Assembly: GCA_963585895.1 (NCBI GenBank)
Contig: OY757939.1
Location: 30,363,809 to 30,427,808 of the forward strand
Direction: 5' to 3'
DNA length: 64,000 nucleotides
Source: Sepioteuthis lessoniana
Lineage: Eukaryota; Mollusca; Cephalopoda; Myopsida; Loliginidae
Shown: positions 11,795 through 23,840 of the stretch, piece by piece
Position numbering within the stretch: the first letter of the stretch is position 1
Layout of the letters: each line of letters starts with the position of its first letter
Program-made: the position numbers and the translations under genes
The notes under the pieces: model-generated
The model's database searches: none
Told to the model about the DNA's origin: nothing
Seen by the model: only the letters and a program-made list of their open reading frames with translations

Positions 11795-12060
11795 TGTAGT
11801 TATATGGTTTCAAGCATTCCTATCCAACACTAATTATTTTCAAATAGTTTTCAAATAAATATACCTATAAATGGGACTAACAGATACTAACATTAGATCA
11901 GCCTGGACCTGGGAGTAATGGCATTGACTTTATACTCCTCAGAGCTCTTGAACTTAAATTTCACCACTGGATGCAGCTTAGTCACAACCCCCTGGACACT
12001 TTTTTGTGGTGGGGGAAGCAATCCATGTATTCTAAGCACCACAAGCCAGGCAAGAGTTAG
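11795..12060 (+). repeat. Dispersed repeat family A, copy 1
   Basis: This copy contains two family signatures: gttatatggtttcaagcatt followed by cctatccaacactaat, and gcctggacctgggagtaatg followed by a (cacca)ctggatgcagcttag block. The same order is seen at 51.45, 56.03 and (inverted) 58.9 kb. No coding sequence. It is probably a non-autonomous transposon or the tail of a larger one. Confidence 0.65.
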
Positions 12061-12344
12061 ATAGTTTCAAGTATTTCAAAATTAAATAATAATAATTTCC
12101 AAACAGATCTACTTCAGGATTTACCCATAAATACATGTAAAAAATTGTTATAAAAAGTTATTTTCTTCTAAACTAAAACTACCAAGGTTTTATTTTTAGT
12201 GAAAAATTATATAATTTAAATGCATATTATTAGGTATTATTTATTACTAAACTCTGCCGTAACTGTGTCCAAAAATAAAATAGCATAAATATATTTAAGA
12301 GATGTATTTCTTTGTGAATGAATCTATATTCTAAAACATTTTGT

Positions 12345-12890
12345 GCTCTGTTGGCTAGGGTTGTAGAATACAGTGACTCTATTTACAGGGGTAAAAAGTA
12401 AGTATTTAAGTATGACATTGAACAGCATCTGAGGATGAAGCTCCAGTCATGGAGTATTGGAGAATGTGGAGTAACCTTTCATTGCTATTACTCCCAGATC
12501 CACTCTCCTGTTAGAGTCCCATGAGTCAAATAGAATTATTCAATCATTTACTAAAGATTATTGTAATTGGTTATTTGAAATATATATGTGTATGTGTGCA
12601 AAAATTAATATTACATAGGCATACTTGATAAATAGAATTACTAATGTTAAATATCAATAGTTGAAATCATTTAACTGTGTGTAAATAAATGATTAATATT
12701 AAATAGAATTATTAACATCAGATAGGCATAATTGAAACCATTTAACTGTATGCAAACAAATAAGCTCTAATAACTCATTTAAAAATGAAGTTACCTACAA
12801 ACTATTTGCTTACAAATAACATATATATAAGAACAGGATTTGGTATTAAATAACCCACAATTAACCCATATTAAATATGCCATGAAACAC
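12345..12890 (-). repeat. Dispersed repeat family A, copy 2 (degenerate)
   Basis: Read on the minus strand, this holds the same family markers in order: a poor version of the gggttatttaat start (about 12,760-12,780), then the ctccagnactgga.cttcatcc block and the cccctgtaaatagag end near 12,360-12,400. It is interrupted by AT-rich sequence. Confidence 0.45.
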
Positions 12891-12899
12891 AAACTAATA

Positions 12900-13425
12900 A
12901 ATCATATTTTTGGTCATAGAGTTTCAATACTGTAGAGTTTTACTTACTGTATGTTGGTAGAAATAAAAAAGAAAAATCATGAATTGATTTTTTTTATCAG
13001 CCTAGAAATAAAACCTCAAATATAAAAATGATACTAATTTTTTTTGCTTCCCATGTTTTATATGGCTATAAAATGTTGGTAGGGAAAGTATTTCACACAG
13101 TTAATAAAAAGTGGTGAAGTGTAGATAAAAGTTACAAAAGAAATACTACTCAGTGGACATCCTGGTCATAAAATTTATATAAATAACTAAAGCAATAAAT
13201 ACAAGGAAATATTCTATAATTACTATTTAATAGTTATCTCTATTGAGAAATCATAATATGGGTGAGTTTCAAGTTGCATATAGGAAATTACTTTTGTATG
13301 AACAAAGATGATGCTACAATGTGCCGTTTTTCAGGGTTATGGTAACACAGATCATGCTATAATATGCCTTTTTTGCAGTGTTATTGTAATATATACACAT
13401 ATATATACATACATATACAAATGAG
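12900..13425. other. AT-rich sequence without a recognisable feature
   Basis: Low-complexity AT-rich DNA with a short tandem duplication (gatgatgctacaatgtgccg / gatcatgctataatatgcc, about 13,305-13,370). No splice-flanked myosin exon or element motif was seen. Confidence 0.5.
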
Positions 13426-13427
13426 AT

Positions 13428-13725
13428 GTGCCAAGTCTAATGGTAATTGTCAGAGGAAATGAAATCAATGACCAAGGTTCAAATCCTAAATGAGACTATT
13501 TGCATTTTACTTCATGCAAATGCTCTTGGGAAAGGCTTGTATCCATTTCTTTTTCTTCAGCTACTGGTAAATAATAGGTCAGCCTGGGTTCTTTAGCCTT
13601 AGTTAGGTAATCAGTCTAGGAGAAGGAAAATTAGTAATTCAAACCAGTTGTACTTTGCTTAAAAATTGACTGTATCCATCAGACCACAAACACACATGGC
13701 AAACCCTAAACTTTGCCACTTATGA
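13428..13725 (+). mobile_element. tRNA-derived SINE, family S1, copy
   Basis: It has a degraded tRNA-like head with a B-box-like aaggttcaaatcctaaatga. The body matches the copies at 51,075 (+) and 55,250 (-): tttgcattt.ac, cttgggaaagg, tggtaaata.taggtcagcc, and ctaggagaaggaaaa. Orientation is plus. Confidence 0.65.
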
Positions 13726-13849
13726 AACCCCAGTGCCCTCTGTTGTAAGATACAATCTTATACAGAAGTTCAACCATAGCTTTTATAGTTATCACTATCT
13801 GAAAAAGTTACTGAGTTCCAATACATAGGACTAGACATAAAAAAACAAC

Positions 13850-14405
13850 AGTAAAGAATATTAAACTTGGACAGAATGAATATGGAAAGAAATTAAAATA
13901 TATTCCAAGTAGAAGCAGACAGAAACTTGAAAAATGCCAAGATTGTTGTTAAGAAAGCAAAAAAGAAAAATCTTAGACATTCCAGACTTAGGAAACCTGG
14001 AACATTTAAGAATTATTGTATATAGTGATGCTTCTTTTGCTAAGTCAACAAATGGAGGATCCCCAAGGAGGATATATACACTTTTTGGTAAAAAGTAACA
14101 ATAAATATATGCCCATTGTTTAGCAATTAAATTAAAAGGGTTGTCAAAATTATTCTGGCTGCTGAAATATTTGCCATTGTTGACATGTCAGAAGCCTTCT
14201 TATTTTATAGAAAACTACAGCAGTTAAAAGATAAAACTGAGAACATCAAAAATAAATGCAAAACAAAGAATTCCAGTTTCTATGACTCAGTATATTCATC
14301 GACACAAAGTTTGGATAAGAGACTTTTCAATGAGATGACCATTTTGAGAGAAATGATAGACAGAAAAAAAATGCAGAGATCTCTTGGTGATGCAAAGTGT
14401 AAATT
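13850..14405 (+). pseudogene. Ty1/copia-like RNase H remnant
   Basis: Readable parts are DLGNLEHLRIIVYSDASFA (about 13,988-14,045), AIKLKGLSK and an altered LAAE.FA.VDMSEAFLFYRK, then YDSVYSSTQSLDKRLFNEMT and ILREMIDRK (14,185-14,375). The YSDASFA...LAAE...R....IL.E motif order is the copia RNase H. It stops abruptly at about 14,405 where GC-rich sequence begins, so the 3' end is lost or displaced. Confidence 0.65.
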
Positions 14406-15126
14406 TGCCGCGACCTGCCGATAAACGTAAACAGATCGGATTACACGCTCGCCTTAGGACAATTATATCCGGGTACGGCCGGAAATGACTAAGCCCTTTT
14501 TTAATGACCTTGACATCCTGTTACAGCTAAAAAAAAAAGGGATTAATTAAAACTAACAATATTTACAAAACACTTCGGCCAAAAATAACTTGATAAAAAT
14601 GGAATTGATAGTCGTCGCTAGCTTATAGCAGGTTAAAAAAGTACTTAATTGCTACACCCATTTTTTATAAAAGAATTTCCTATTCACGTGGCTGGGGCTG
14701 TCTGTCATAGCACCTTCCTAATATCAACAAGCCCCTTTTCAACACTCGTTGGCACATTCTTTGAGGAGCTCATACAAGGAAAGGAATCTTACGTTATTCG
14801 TGGTTGCATTTGCCTCACCGCCACTTCTAGTGGTAGATTCGACAACCTTCTTTTTTTTTTTGTCCTTTTTAAGGGCTATGAGAGGTTTCCTTCTGCGGGT
14901 CAGAGCATCTCTAACTGGTCATTAATGACCAGTTGAAATAGACGGCCAGGAGGCAAACATGAAGAGGACTCACTAAGACCAGCCGGTCTTAACCATCACT
15001 CGGTTCCGCTTGTCCGTTCGGCTGTGCAGCACTAAAGGCACGGGTTAACCTTTAGCTCGCACTTTGATACCTGCACAGCGCTAAGATAATGCTAATCTTA
15101 GCCGCGGCCTCCTGGTGCAGAGTTTT

Positions 15127-15520
15127 GGCGCGAAAAGCCTTAGCTACCACCACAGCTTTGGCGCGAAAAGCCTTAGCTACCGCACAGCTTTGGTGTGAAA
15201 AGCCTTAGCCACCACCACAGCTTTGGCGTGAAAAGCCTTAGCTACCGCACAGCTTTGGCGCGAAAAGCCTTAGCTATTGTCTCAATCCGCTCTCACAGCT
15301 TTGGCGCGAAAAACCTTAGCTACCACACAGCTTTGGTGCAAAAAGCCTTAGCTACCGTCTTGATCTGCTCTCACAGCTTTGGCGCAAAAAAGCCTTAGCT
15401 ACCACACAGCTTTGGCGCGAAAAGCCTTAGCTATCGTCTCGATCAGCTCTCACAACTTTGGCGCGAAAAGCCTTAGCAACTGCACAGCTTTGGCGTGAAC
15501 AGTCATAGCTACTGTCAACG
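15127..15520. repeat. Tandem repeat with hairpin-forming unit (GCTTTGGCGCGAAAAGC)
   Basis: About twelve copies of a 29-33 nt unit built on acagctttggcgcgaaaagc followed by cttagctacc. Some copies carry an extra (gtctcgatccgctct)-type linker that gives a period of about 62. Each unit can form a small hairpin: GCTTT / AAAGC with loop GGCGCGA. The unit also carries an AAGCCTTAGC segment. Confidence 0.85.
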
Positions 15521-15700
15521 ATACGCCCGCACAGCTACCTGGCACGACAAAGCCATAGCTACCATAAATGATATGCCTACACAGCTATTTGGCATGACAA
15601 AGCCATAGCTACCGTAAACGATACGCCCGCATAGCTATCTGGCATGACAAAGCCATAGCCACCATAAACGATACACCCGCACAGCTAGGGGCATGACAAA
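15521..15700. repeat. Second tandem repeat block (about 60-nt unit)
   Basis: Three copies of an approximately 60-nt unit (ggcatgacaaagccatagct, then accataaacgatacgcccgc) directly follow the first block. The agccatagctacc part looks like a diverged form of the previous unit. Confidence 0.75.
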
Positions 15701-16155
15701 TCCCTAGCTAAATCAATCCGCTCGCTCGACTGCGTATATGCTAAGGCCTGGCAAACCTTAGCCACCATCTCTCCATTCGTTCACTCGGTCCACAGTACTA
15801 AGATGTGATTAAGTCTTAGCAAACCACGCTCGCTCGATCTGTATGCTACCAAGCTGCCAGCACCGACTTCGACCACGACGCTGTTACAGACGCTCCTGCA
15901 TTCCTGATCTCAGCTCCCAGCAACAATCATCCAACAGCACCTACAACTCGAACATACCAGCTACCAACATCGCCCATCTAGCTGGAGACTGAACACTACG
16001 ACCACGTCTATAATTTCTGACAATAAATTGACACCCTTGTTGTATTTGTTACCTTGCCTCTTTGTCTTCTTCATTGTCTTTGGTTGTCACTACTCGCATG
16101 CATTAAACTAAAATTCATTTGCGGGGTCGACTCACTTATTGGCTCCGCAACATTA

Positions 16156-18640
16156 TTATTATCTTTATCAATCTAAATTTGCTTTCAAACTTTTTGTGGT
16201 GACTTTTTAGTTCTTCTAGATGGCTTTATGGGGTGGGACAAAATTTTAGACTTAGTTTTACTAAATCAATTTGATTTTTGTTTAATTAGTATGTTGATTA
16301 ATTGATTAATTTTGGTTTTATATTGTTGGTTTTGTTGCATATGTTACATTTTTTATGGCTTGTGTTGCTTAAAAAGTTTTTGCGTTGTTATTATTTCGAA
16401 GGCATTTTGAGTTGCTTTAAAAAGGTTTCTTACCTTGTAATTGTTATCCCTAGAGTAGTCTGTGATTTCTTCTATTATGGACTATATTATAGAGGATGTT
16501 GTTCAACCCATTATGCATTTGTGAGTATGTGGTAGATGAAATGTCTGTGGTCACTACTTGCAGTGTGGTATGTGTTCTCTTGAAATTTTGTTAGAAACAA
16601 AACTCTGAGTGTTGTTTCTACAATTAACAACACAAATAATATGAATAATGCTGACAAAAGAAATTTCACAACAATGAGAATACTAAAACAGTAAAGAAAA
16701 GTCAGTATAACTTGGCAATGTTTGTATATGTTTTTTATATCTATATGTGTGTGTGTGTGTGTGTGTGAGTATGTATATTACAAATGTGATGCGAATGTAA
16801 GTGTGTATTGCTTGAACATATCTATGTGTACATGTGTTCGCCATTATGACAGGAGGAGAGAGAGAATTGCAAAGTTATACTTACATTTGTGTATGTGTGT
16901 GTGTATGTATGCGTGAAAACTAAAAAGTAAATAGCAGCGGACAATGCATATGCCCACTGACTGAATGTGCATGTGTCATATGTGTGGGCAACGTTGAAGT
17001 TCATGTGTTGAATAGTTTGAAAAATGGTGTAAACTAATTAGGGAGTCTGGTTGTTTGTTTTAATAGTGAGATGTTTCCTAGAGAGATTTACTGCTCAACT
17101 ATGGGATAGGGGAAAAGAAAAGAAACTTATATGAGAAAGAGATTCGCGGCAAGCAAAGAGACAGACAGAGAGAAAGGCTATAAGAGAGAAACAAATGAGA
17201 AGGTCGAGGTAGGGATAACAACGCATGCCCAGGTTAAAAATATGTATCATCAACAAATCAGCAAAAAGTTCTAATTGACTGAAAGAAACTGAAATGGACA
17301 AGCTTTTAGGGGAGCAGACACTGAGTAGAAAACAGGGAAAGAAAGTCAGGTAGGCAGCTGTTAAGGGAGTGGACACAGGATAGAAAACAGGGAAAGAAAG
17401 TCAAGTGGACATTAGACTTGACGATGTGAAGAGGCTGAAAATTACAGCCTCATTTTGGGGTGAGTGCCACAAATGAAACCAGCTAGTAAGTACATATGAG
17501 AACTACAACAGAAAACAAGGAAGATAGTATCAAGGTCTGTGTCTGTTCTCTCTCTCTCTCTCCTCTCAGGATGTTTTATTTTTCTCTGTCTAGTTAAAGC
17601 ATTGACTCAGTTCATACTCTGTTTCTCTCTTCTTAACACCTACTAAGAGGTGTAGTAGTGAATAAATTTTTGTATTAGTGAATTAAGACAGTGTTTTATG
17701 CATTCGTCACTTTTTCTCACAGTGAAGTTACAATGGGGGTTTGACCGAGACTTAAGACATTGTGCTACACTCATAGATCCATCAGAACCATGATGGTGTG
17801 AGCATTTATGTGGTGTGGTAGTATTACAAATATCTATTTGAGACCAGTACCATTACAATGGCAAATATTCTTATTTTGATACGCCTATGAATGTATTTTT
17901 GTTGACTGTATGTTCTCCCATTTTTAGCTGTGTGTTGCTGTCAAGTAGTCTCAAGCTGTGGCTAACTGGGAGAGCTGAAAGTGAGAGCAATTGCTTTTGA
18001 AAGCATGAAATATATAGGTTTCCTGGTCATGTGACTGGCTCCAAATACAAGATTTATTTTTGTGTAGGACATGTTCTGTTGGGATTCCAAATGCACGAAT
18101 GTAGTTGAAGACACTGGCATGTGACTACTCTATCCAACTGGGTTCCCAAAACTACTTAATTTATATTTTCTCATTGAGTTAATAGGAATTGTTATATCAT
18201 TGTGGGGCAAAGTTCTTTGATTTCCATCAATAGTCCCTTGTAAATTTTTAGGTATTTGTTGTGTAATGTATAGCTCTATCTTTTAATATTTCTATTTGAA
18301 CTTTTAATTTTATAAGGTTTAATTTTGTTTTTATATTTTCTGTTCCTCTATGTCTTGAAGTGTGATTTTTTCCTTCAATTTTCTTGGGATGAAGATTTCA
18401 TCCATTCCTATGGAATCTTTGTAAATTGTTGAAGTTTCTTTGTTTTTATTTTAAAAAAAGCTATCTTCCTTTGATTTAATAGGCTTCCCCACATTTTTAC
18501 TTTTTGATTTCCTCTTTTGCATTGATTTCCTCTATAATTTCTTTCAAACTAGAAACTTTGTATCATCCCAGTTGGGTTCCTTTGTTCATTTGTTAAAGGG
18601 TCAGTGATGCCATCTATTTTTGCATTTAATTTGCTTATGT
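16156..18640. other. Region without supported genes
   Basis: AT-rich DNA. It contains a (TG)n tract at about 16,747-16,768, a two-copy duplication of agaaaacagggaaagaaagt (about 17,326 and 17,381), and a (CT)n tract near 17,550. I see no exon or transposon motifs that hold up. Confidence 0.5.
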
Positions 18641-18679
18641 ATATGTGTATAAATACATATATGTATATGGACATGTATA

Positions 18680-18710
<31 letters not shown>

Positions 18711-18799
18711 GTATATACACGTACGTTAAAAATTAAAAGGTAATAAAGTATTACTCCTGTAATCACTTTTTATCATCTCATATATATATATATATACAC

Positions 18800-18965
18800 A
18801 CTCAATGAAATGAACAAAAGTGATAACACAAATCTGAATATTTTTTAGTTATTTTCAACTGATTTTGATCTTAGATCACCATCAGCGGAAAAAGTTTATT
18901 TTTAAAGTTGATATGCCACAAAAGAGGTGACAAAAAATGAACTGCTGATATATTATATCCATTTG
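18800..18965 (-). repeat. Repeat shared with 36,030-36,200 (Penelope-like 3' tail candidate)
   Basis: Matching blocks in the same order in both places are: (g)atcac/gtcagcatcag, gttgatatgc.acaaaagagg, tgacaaaaaatga.ctg, and att.gttgaatg. A (TA)n tract adjoins. The 36-kb copy lies next to a Penelope-like coding scrap, so both may be 3' tails of that type. Confidence 0.45.
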
Positions 18966-18984
18966 TTGAATGAAACTTTATATA

Positions 18985-19815
18985 TATACCTCATCATCAT
19001 CATCATCATCGCACTGGTAGCACGGATATCCCTGACCCTCTCTCGCCACTCCTCCCTATCGTTCATCGCCCTAGGTAGGTCTTCAGGACAGCATCCTGTA
19101 TCCTCACATAGCTGCTGAATGTATGTTCGTGCTGGTTGTCCTGCTTTTGCACGGCCATGTGTGGGGGTCCATAAGAGTACATCTCTTATGAGTTCGTCCC
19201 TGCTTCTCCAGCAGTGTCCTGCATGTCTGGTTCGTCTAACTTGAATAGTTTTCGTGATAGGGGGCAGGTGGCCGTACAGTTGGTGTCTTGTGGGGTGTTG
19301 CCGCCAGGACTTGCTTAAGATTGCACGTAGCATTCTTGTGTAATTGCCGTCTAGCTTTTTCTCCAGCCGTTTTGTTAGTGTCCATATAGTGCAGCCATAT
19401 AGCAGTATCGATGTGACCGCTGCCTGGAAGAAACTGCGTTTCATTTTATCGGTTAGGTCTGATTTCCATATAATCGATAGCCTATTGATAGCTATCCATG
19501 CTTTCGTTAACCTGGTTTCGATGTCCTTTTCGGTTGATTCGACGCTGCTTCCTAGGTATGTGAATTTGTCTACTAGTTTAAGAGGGGTTCCTTCTAGAGT
19601 GGAGATGTCCCCCGTTTGATTATAGCACATATATTCCGTTTTGTGTGCATTAACATAGAGGCCTATGCTTGTTGCTGCTCGTTCCAAACTATGCAGTAGT
19701 GTTTCGGCTTGGTCAGGTGTATTTGCCAGTATCGCTATGTCATCGGCGCAGTCGGCGTCGGTAATTGTTGTTGCGGGGTATCTTCTGCTTCTTTTCTTTG
19801 GCAGTTCGAAGCCAT
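18985..19815 (-). mobile_element. RTE-type LINE, 5'-truncated 3' end
   Basis: A long open frame on the minus strand begins at a degraded catalytic box (DCADDIAILANTPDQAE; the first residue of YADD is Cys). It continues GLYVNAHKTEYMCYNQTGD, KLVDKFTYLGSSVESTEKDI, LLYGCTIWTLTKRLEKKLDG and RTRHAGHCWRSRDELIRDVL, then ends ERVRDIRATSA. It terminates in a (TCA/TGA)n microsatellite at 18,990-19,010, a usual 3' tail for such elements. The 5' end is truncated near 19,815. It matches 47,033-47,900 closely. Confidence 0.9.
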
Positions 19816-20062
19816 TAAAAAACAGGGGATATCAACAGCTTCAGTTTGTATCATTTTATATAAGTTAGATTGTTCATTGCTGTGAATACGATATAACTCA
19901 ATATAACTAACTTACTGCATGTTACTTGGAAGGAGTTGGGTGCTTTGAAGTAACTCATATTTCTCTGGAGATAATTATTCAAAATGACATCCTGATGATA
20001 GGAAAGGAGATAGGCAATAGTTTAGTTTATCTGTTGAATTTATTCCATTTATCTTATGTCTA

Positions 20063-20111
<49 letters not shown>

Positions 20112-20540
20112 TTGACTAAGTATTGTATCATATTATTTGTACTTACTGATTAAAGTGGAATTTCTATGAGATGACTTTTGCTTTTTAATATTTCACTTTG
20201 ACTGAACTGGAAAAATCTGAAACCTTAGGTAGAAGGAAATTTCATTAGTATTCACGATATTCAATTACCTTGTCATGAAATTTACCTGACTATAAGGTGA
20301 TATGGGTCTTAGGCTTTGGTAATATTATGTTCTAAGCTTGGGTTTCAAATGCTGATTTTCATAGTAGGTATTCTTCACCACAAAAATTGATACAAAAAAA
20401 TACTACTACTACAATTACAATACTACTACTACAATTCTTCATCTGGTCTTGTGCTAGAATATATGCAAACACTTACATATATCTCCATTACACATACACC
20501 CATACAAACGCACATATACATGTGTGTATATATATCTTTG
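19816..20540. other. AT-rich spacer with microsatellites
   Basis: Contains (TG)n(TA)n at about 20,063-20,111 and a degenerate (TAC)n tract at about 20,400-20,440. No gene seen. Confidence 0.6.
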
Positions 20541-20544
20541 CACA

Positions 20545-20775
20545 CACATCATCATCATATCGTGCTGCTAGCATGGATGTCCTAGACCCTCTCTTACTAC
20601 CCGTCTCTATCATCCATCACTCCTCGGAGATCTTCCAGGTTACATCCTGTATTGGCACAGAGCTGTTGTAATTAGGTTCTAGCTGGTCTTCCAACCTTTG
20701 CTTGTCCATGTGAACGGGGTCTACAGAAGTACATCACTTATGAGTTTGTCCTTAATCCTCCAGCAATCCTCCCAA
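20545..20775 (-). mobile_element. RTE-type LINE 3' fragment
   Basis: This degenerate copy of the last 200 bp of the RTE element repeats the order catcatcat, ctagcatggatgtcctagac, tctatcatcca, ggagatcttccaggttac, catcctgt, then a stretch matching acatcacttatgagtttgtc. Compare 18,985-19,220. It is a short, old insertion. Confidence 0.7.
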
Positions 20776-20869
20776 ACAAAGATAACAATAGTGAATTAAA
20801 CACATTTTTCAAAAAGTTTTGGAACATTAACCTAAAAGAAAAAACTACACGGAAACTCTCACACAAATA

Positions 20870-21125
20870 TTAAGTTGGCAACCTTAGTCGAGGGTAACCT
20901 GAAAGCTCCCTTTTCAAGAGCTACTACACCACAGGTGTAGTGGAGGGTGCTACTCCATTCCCAGGATTGCTCCACTTTACCCTTGATCCTCACCTTATAG
21001 TGCTGAGTACTAAGCAAGGTGGCAGCAAGTACCATTTTTGAGTTTTTGGTATGACTTGACCTGGGATTGAATCCCAGTCTCCTGGACCATTGGCGAACAC
21101 TCTACTCATTAGGCCAATGGACAAG
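20870..21125 (-). mobile_element. tRNA-derived SINE, family S2
   Basis: On the minus strand it starts near 21,122 with a tRNA-like head: an A-box-like ggcctaatgagtagagtg, then a complete T-arm (CTGGG ATTCAAT CCCAG). The body (tggagtagcaccctccacta and following) runs down to about 20,870. The T-arm stem and loop are intact. No flanking duplication could be fixed. Confidence 0.65.
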
Positions 21126-21179
21126 CCTTAAAAAATATACAGGAAAACAAGTGTAATTATAAAAGAAGCAGACAAGGGA

Positions 21180-21350
21180 AGCACCATCATCATCATCTGT
21201 GTCAAGTAGCACTGAAAGCAAGAATTTCTCTCTCTCTCTCTCTCTTTCTCTTTCTCTCTCTCTCTCTTCTCTTTCTCTCTCTCCTTCTGTCCCTATCATC
21301 CATTGTTCCCAGGAGGTCTTCTAAACTACATCTAGTGTCTGCTATAGACT
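21180..21350 (-). mobile_element. RTE-type LINE 3' fragment with expanded (CT)n
   Basis: It has catcatcatcat, then a (CT)n tract of about 60 bp (21,227-21,285), then tccctatcatccattgttcc and aggaggtcttct. The order corresponds to the RTE 3' end (compare 19,040-19,090), with the CT tract expanded from its ccctctctcgccactcctcc region. Confidence 0.5.
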
Positions 21351-21585
21351 TTTTAAATAAAATATCTTACAGAACAAAAATCTAGGAAATACTAAGGAAT
21401 AAAACCAACAATAAAAACATACAAACATAGGCAATGATATCATATAAAAAAATGACAAAATTCTGTGAAACATACAATGAAATATTAACTAAAAAGAAAA
21501 GAACTTCTTAACTATGGTATATATATTTTTTATACCAATAGTCATTGATTGTTCACAGGAGTTTTTCTTGTCATTGAGTTGCCAT

Positions 21586-22351
21586 TCATCTCTCTCTCTC
21601 TCTCTCTCTCTCTCTACATATATATATATATATTTATAAATCTGTTCATCTATCTAGCTATGAAGCTATCTAGTTATCTATAACATCCTTTAAAAGAAAA
21701 ATAAATAAAATTATACAACTCACAACAAATCACTAAGTAAGTTTTGGTGATTACTTCAAATTAAACTAAAACACTTTACCTAATGATCAAGAAGTTGTGA
21801 GTTGAATGAGATTCTATTTATTTTTCTTTTGTGATCCTTTGCTAGTCATAGTACTTAATTGTGGCCTTAGTTCCATGATTACTACATGCATTTCTGGCTA
21901 GTTGGCTTATCAACTCCCTCTGTGCCCATGTTGTGTTTGAAAGATCCACAGATGGAGGATGACACAATCTATCCAGAACTTCTTCTGATGGTCGGGGTGG
22001 CTTATTAGAACAAGTTGCCAACACACAGGCACAGAGGGAGTTGATAAGCCAACTAGCCAGAAATGCATGTAGTATTCATGGAACTAAGGCCACAATTAAG
22101 TACTATGACTAGCAAAGGATCACAAAAGAAAAATAAATAGAATCTCATTCAACTCACAACTCTAAATTTCATAATTTCTTGATCATTAGGTAAAGTGTTT
22201 TAGTTTAATTTGAAGTAATCACCAAAACTTATTTAGTGATTTGTTGTGAGTTGTATAATTTTATTTATTTTTCTTTTAAAGGATGTTATAGATAACTAGA
22301 TAGCTTCATAGCTAGATAGATGAACAGATTTATAAATATATATATATATAT

Positions 22352-22385
<34 letters not shown>

Positions 22386-22387
22386 AT
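21586..22387. repeat. Large inverted repeat (palindrome with 101-bp spacer)
   Basis: The left arm 21,586-21,926 and right arm 22,028-22,387 are near-identical reverse complements, including the flanking (CT)n(TA)n / (TA)n(GA)n tracts. The spacer is 21,927-22,027. The right arm carries a small insertion (about 13 bp near 22,163-22,178). The minus-strand open frame in the spacer region is a by-product. It could be a foldback element, an inverted duplication, or an assembly artefact. Confidence 0.9.
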
Positions 22388-22494
22388 AGACTGAGAAAAA
22401 TAGTTAGATACAAACAGAAATAGGATGGATAGATAAATAGAAACAGACTGAGATAGATAAATAGATATGAACAGATTATGGATGTGTATGTTTT

Positions 22495-22538
<44 letters not shown>

Positions 22539-23101
22539 TTGATTGAAAGATATGAACAGATTGAGAAAAATGTGTATCTTCACATATCTGTGGGGATGTA
22601 CAGCACCTGTGTGTCTAGGTGTGCATTCATCTGTGAAACACAACAAACAAGATATATCATATGAATTTAGACACATTACTCTTTGTTGGGATTGGCCTTT
22701 TTTGTTGTTGCTGTATTCACAACTCTGCCTTAAAAATTCCACCTCTGGTAAGAAAAAAAATGTCATTGGGTGTAACATTGACTTTAAATCATATCATGGC
22801 ATTTGTATCTAACCAGAATTCAATTCATTACTGTCAGCAATGATATTTGAATATTTTTCTCAGCAGTGTCATATTGTTAACATGCTCTTTTACATTTCTT
22901 TTGACAATGTGATTAAAAAACAATTCATAATATTTTGCTCTTTTCGTAGAATTTGATTCATTAATATAGCAAATAGTACTGAAATAATTTCCTCATATTT
23001 CATATTTAATTTTTTGACAGCATTGATCTATTCTGTTAGAAAAAGAAAAAGATACATAGTATTTCTAATATTAGCCTTCAACCTGAATTTAGTTTATTAC
23101 T

Positions 23102-23159
<58 letters not shown>

Positions 23160-23300
23160 GTTAATTTTTATGACATGGAAACCCTTGTTTAATTATTTTA
23201 TGCCTAAGGCAGTTTAAAAATGATGATCTCCAATTATATATAAAAATGTATCTTCACAATCATTTTAAACACTTCATTATCACAAACAGATTTATTTGAC
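22388..23300. other. Microsatellite-rich spacer
   Basis: Degenerate (GATA)n at 22,390-22,470, (TA)n at about 22,497-22,530 and again at 23,105-23,156. No coding feature recognised. Confidence 0.6.
23105..23156. repeat. (TA)n microsatellite
   Basis: Uninterrupted alternating at tract of about 52 bases. Confidence 0.97.
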
Positions 23301-23840
23301 TCATACATGAGGCTATAACAAGTGCCACTATTTTGGGTCAGAGTAGACCTGGAAGTAATGGCAATGAACTTACCTATAAAATAAATAAACTTTAGTTTAG
23401 GGCCACACACCCCCAGGGTCTCATTTTTTAAAGATATATTTATATTTCATCATTAGTTTTTATTCTTTAACATTTTTATTCATTAACATTAATATAAAAA
23501 AAGGACAATTTCTTTACTCATTTTTTTTTAAAGAAGGACTTCAAATTTCATATAGATTAGGGCTTCAGCAGGTGAATGTCTGGCCATGACTTCATATACT
23601 CAGAGCTCCAAAATTAGAGCATCACCACTAGATGTAGATTAGTAACACACCCAGGACATCTCTTTTCGAGGATTTGTACCTCTCTATAGAGAATTCTGCT
23701 GACAGGGTGAAAAAGCAATAAGCCAAGTTACTATTTTAATAAAGAAAAAAAATGAATAGGTGACTCCACACTCTCCAGAGCTCGAAAACTGAAGCTTTGC
23801 CACCAAATACAGTTTAGTCTTATACACAAAAGAGGCAGGT
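23300..23840 (+). repeat. Dispersed repeat family A, copy 3 (three partial copies)
   Basis: Family markers appear three times: gaggctataacaagtgccac then agagtagacctggaagtaat (23,310-23,370); cagagctccaaaattagagc then atcaccactagatgta (23,600-23,640); and ctccagagctcgaaaactga (23,775-23,795). Repeated partial insertion or local duplication is likely. Confidence 0.55.

Larger units (their letters stand above)
14406..16155. mobile_element. GC-rich, repeat-bearing inserted segment (LTR-like candidate)
   Basis: About 1.75 kb with much higher GC than its surroundings is placed directly after a broken copia RNase H. It holds two blocks of tandem repeats (15,127-15,520 and 15,521-15,700). Its right end (tcgactcacttattggctcc, gcaac) resembles the end of the nested insertion at 10,380-10,406. 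A polyadenylation-like aataaa occurs at about 16,022. There is no convincing coding frame. Boundaries are inferred from composition only. Confidence 0.4.

Noticed and set aside
22467..22843. Small open frames on both strands near 22.5-22.8 kb
   Set aside because: They overlap one another on both strands, begin in a TA microsatellite, and show no domain or splice-consistent exon.
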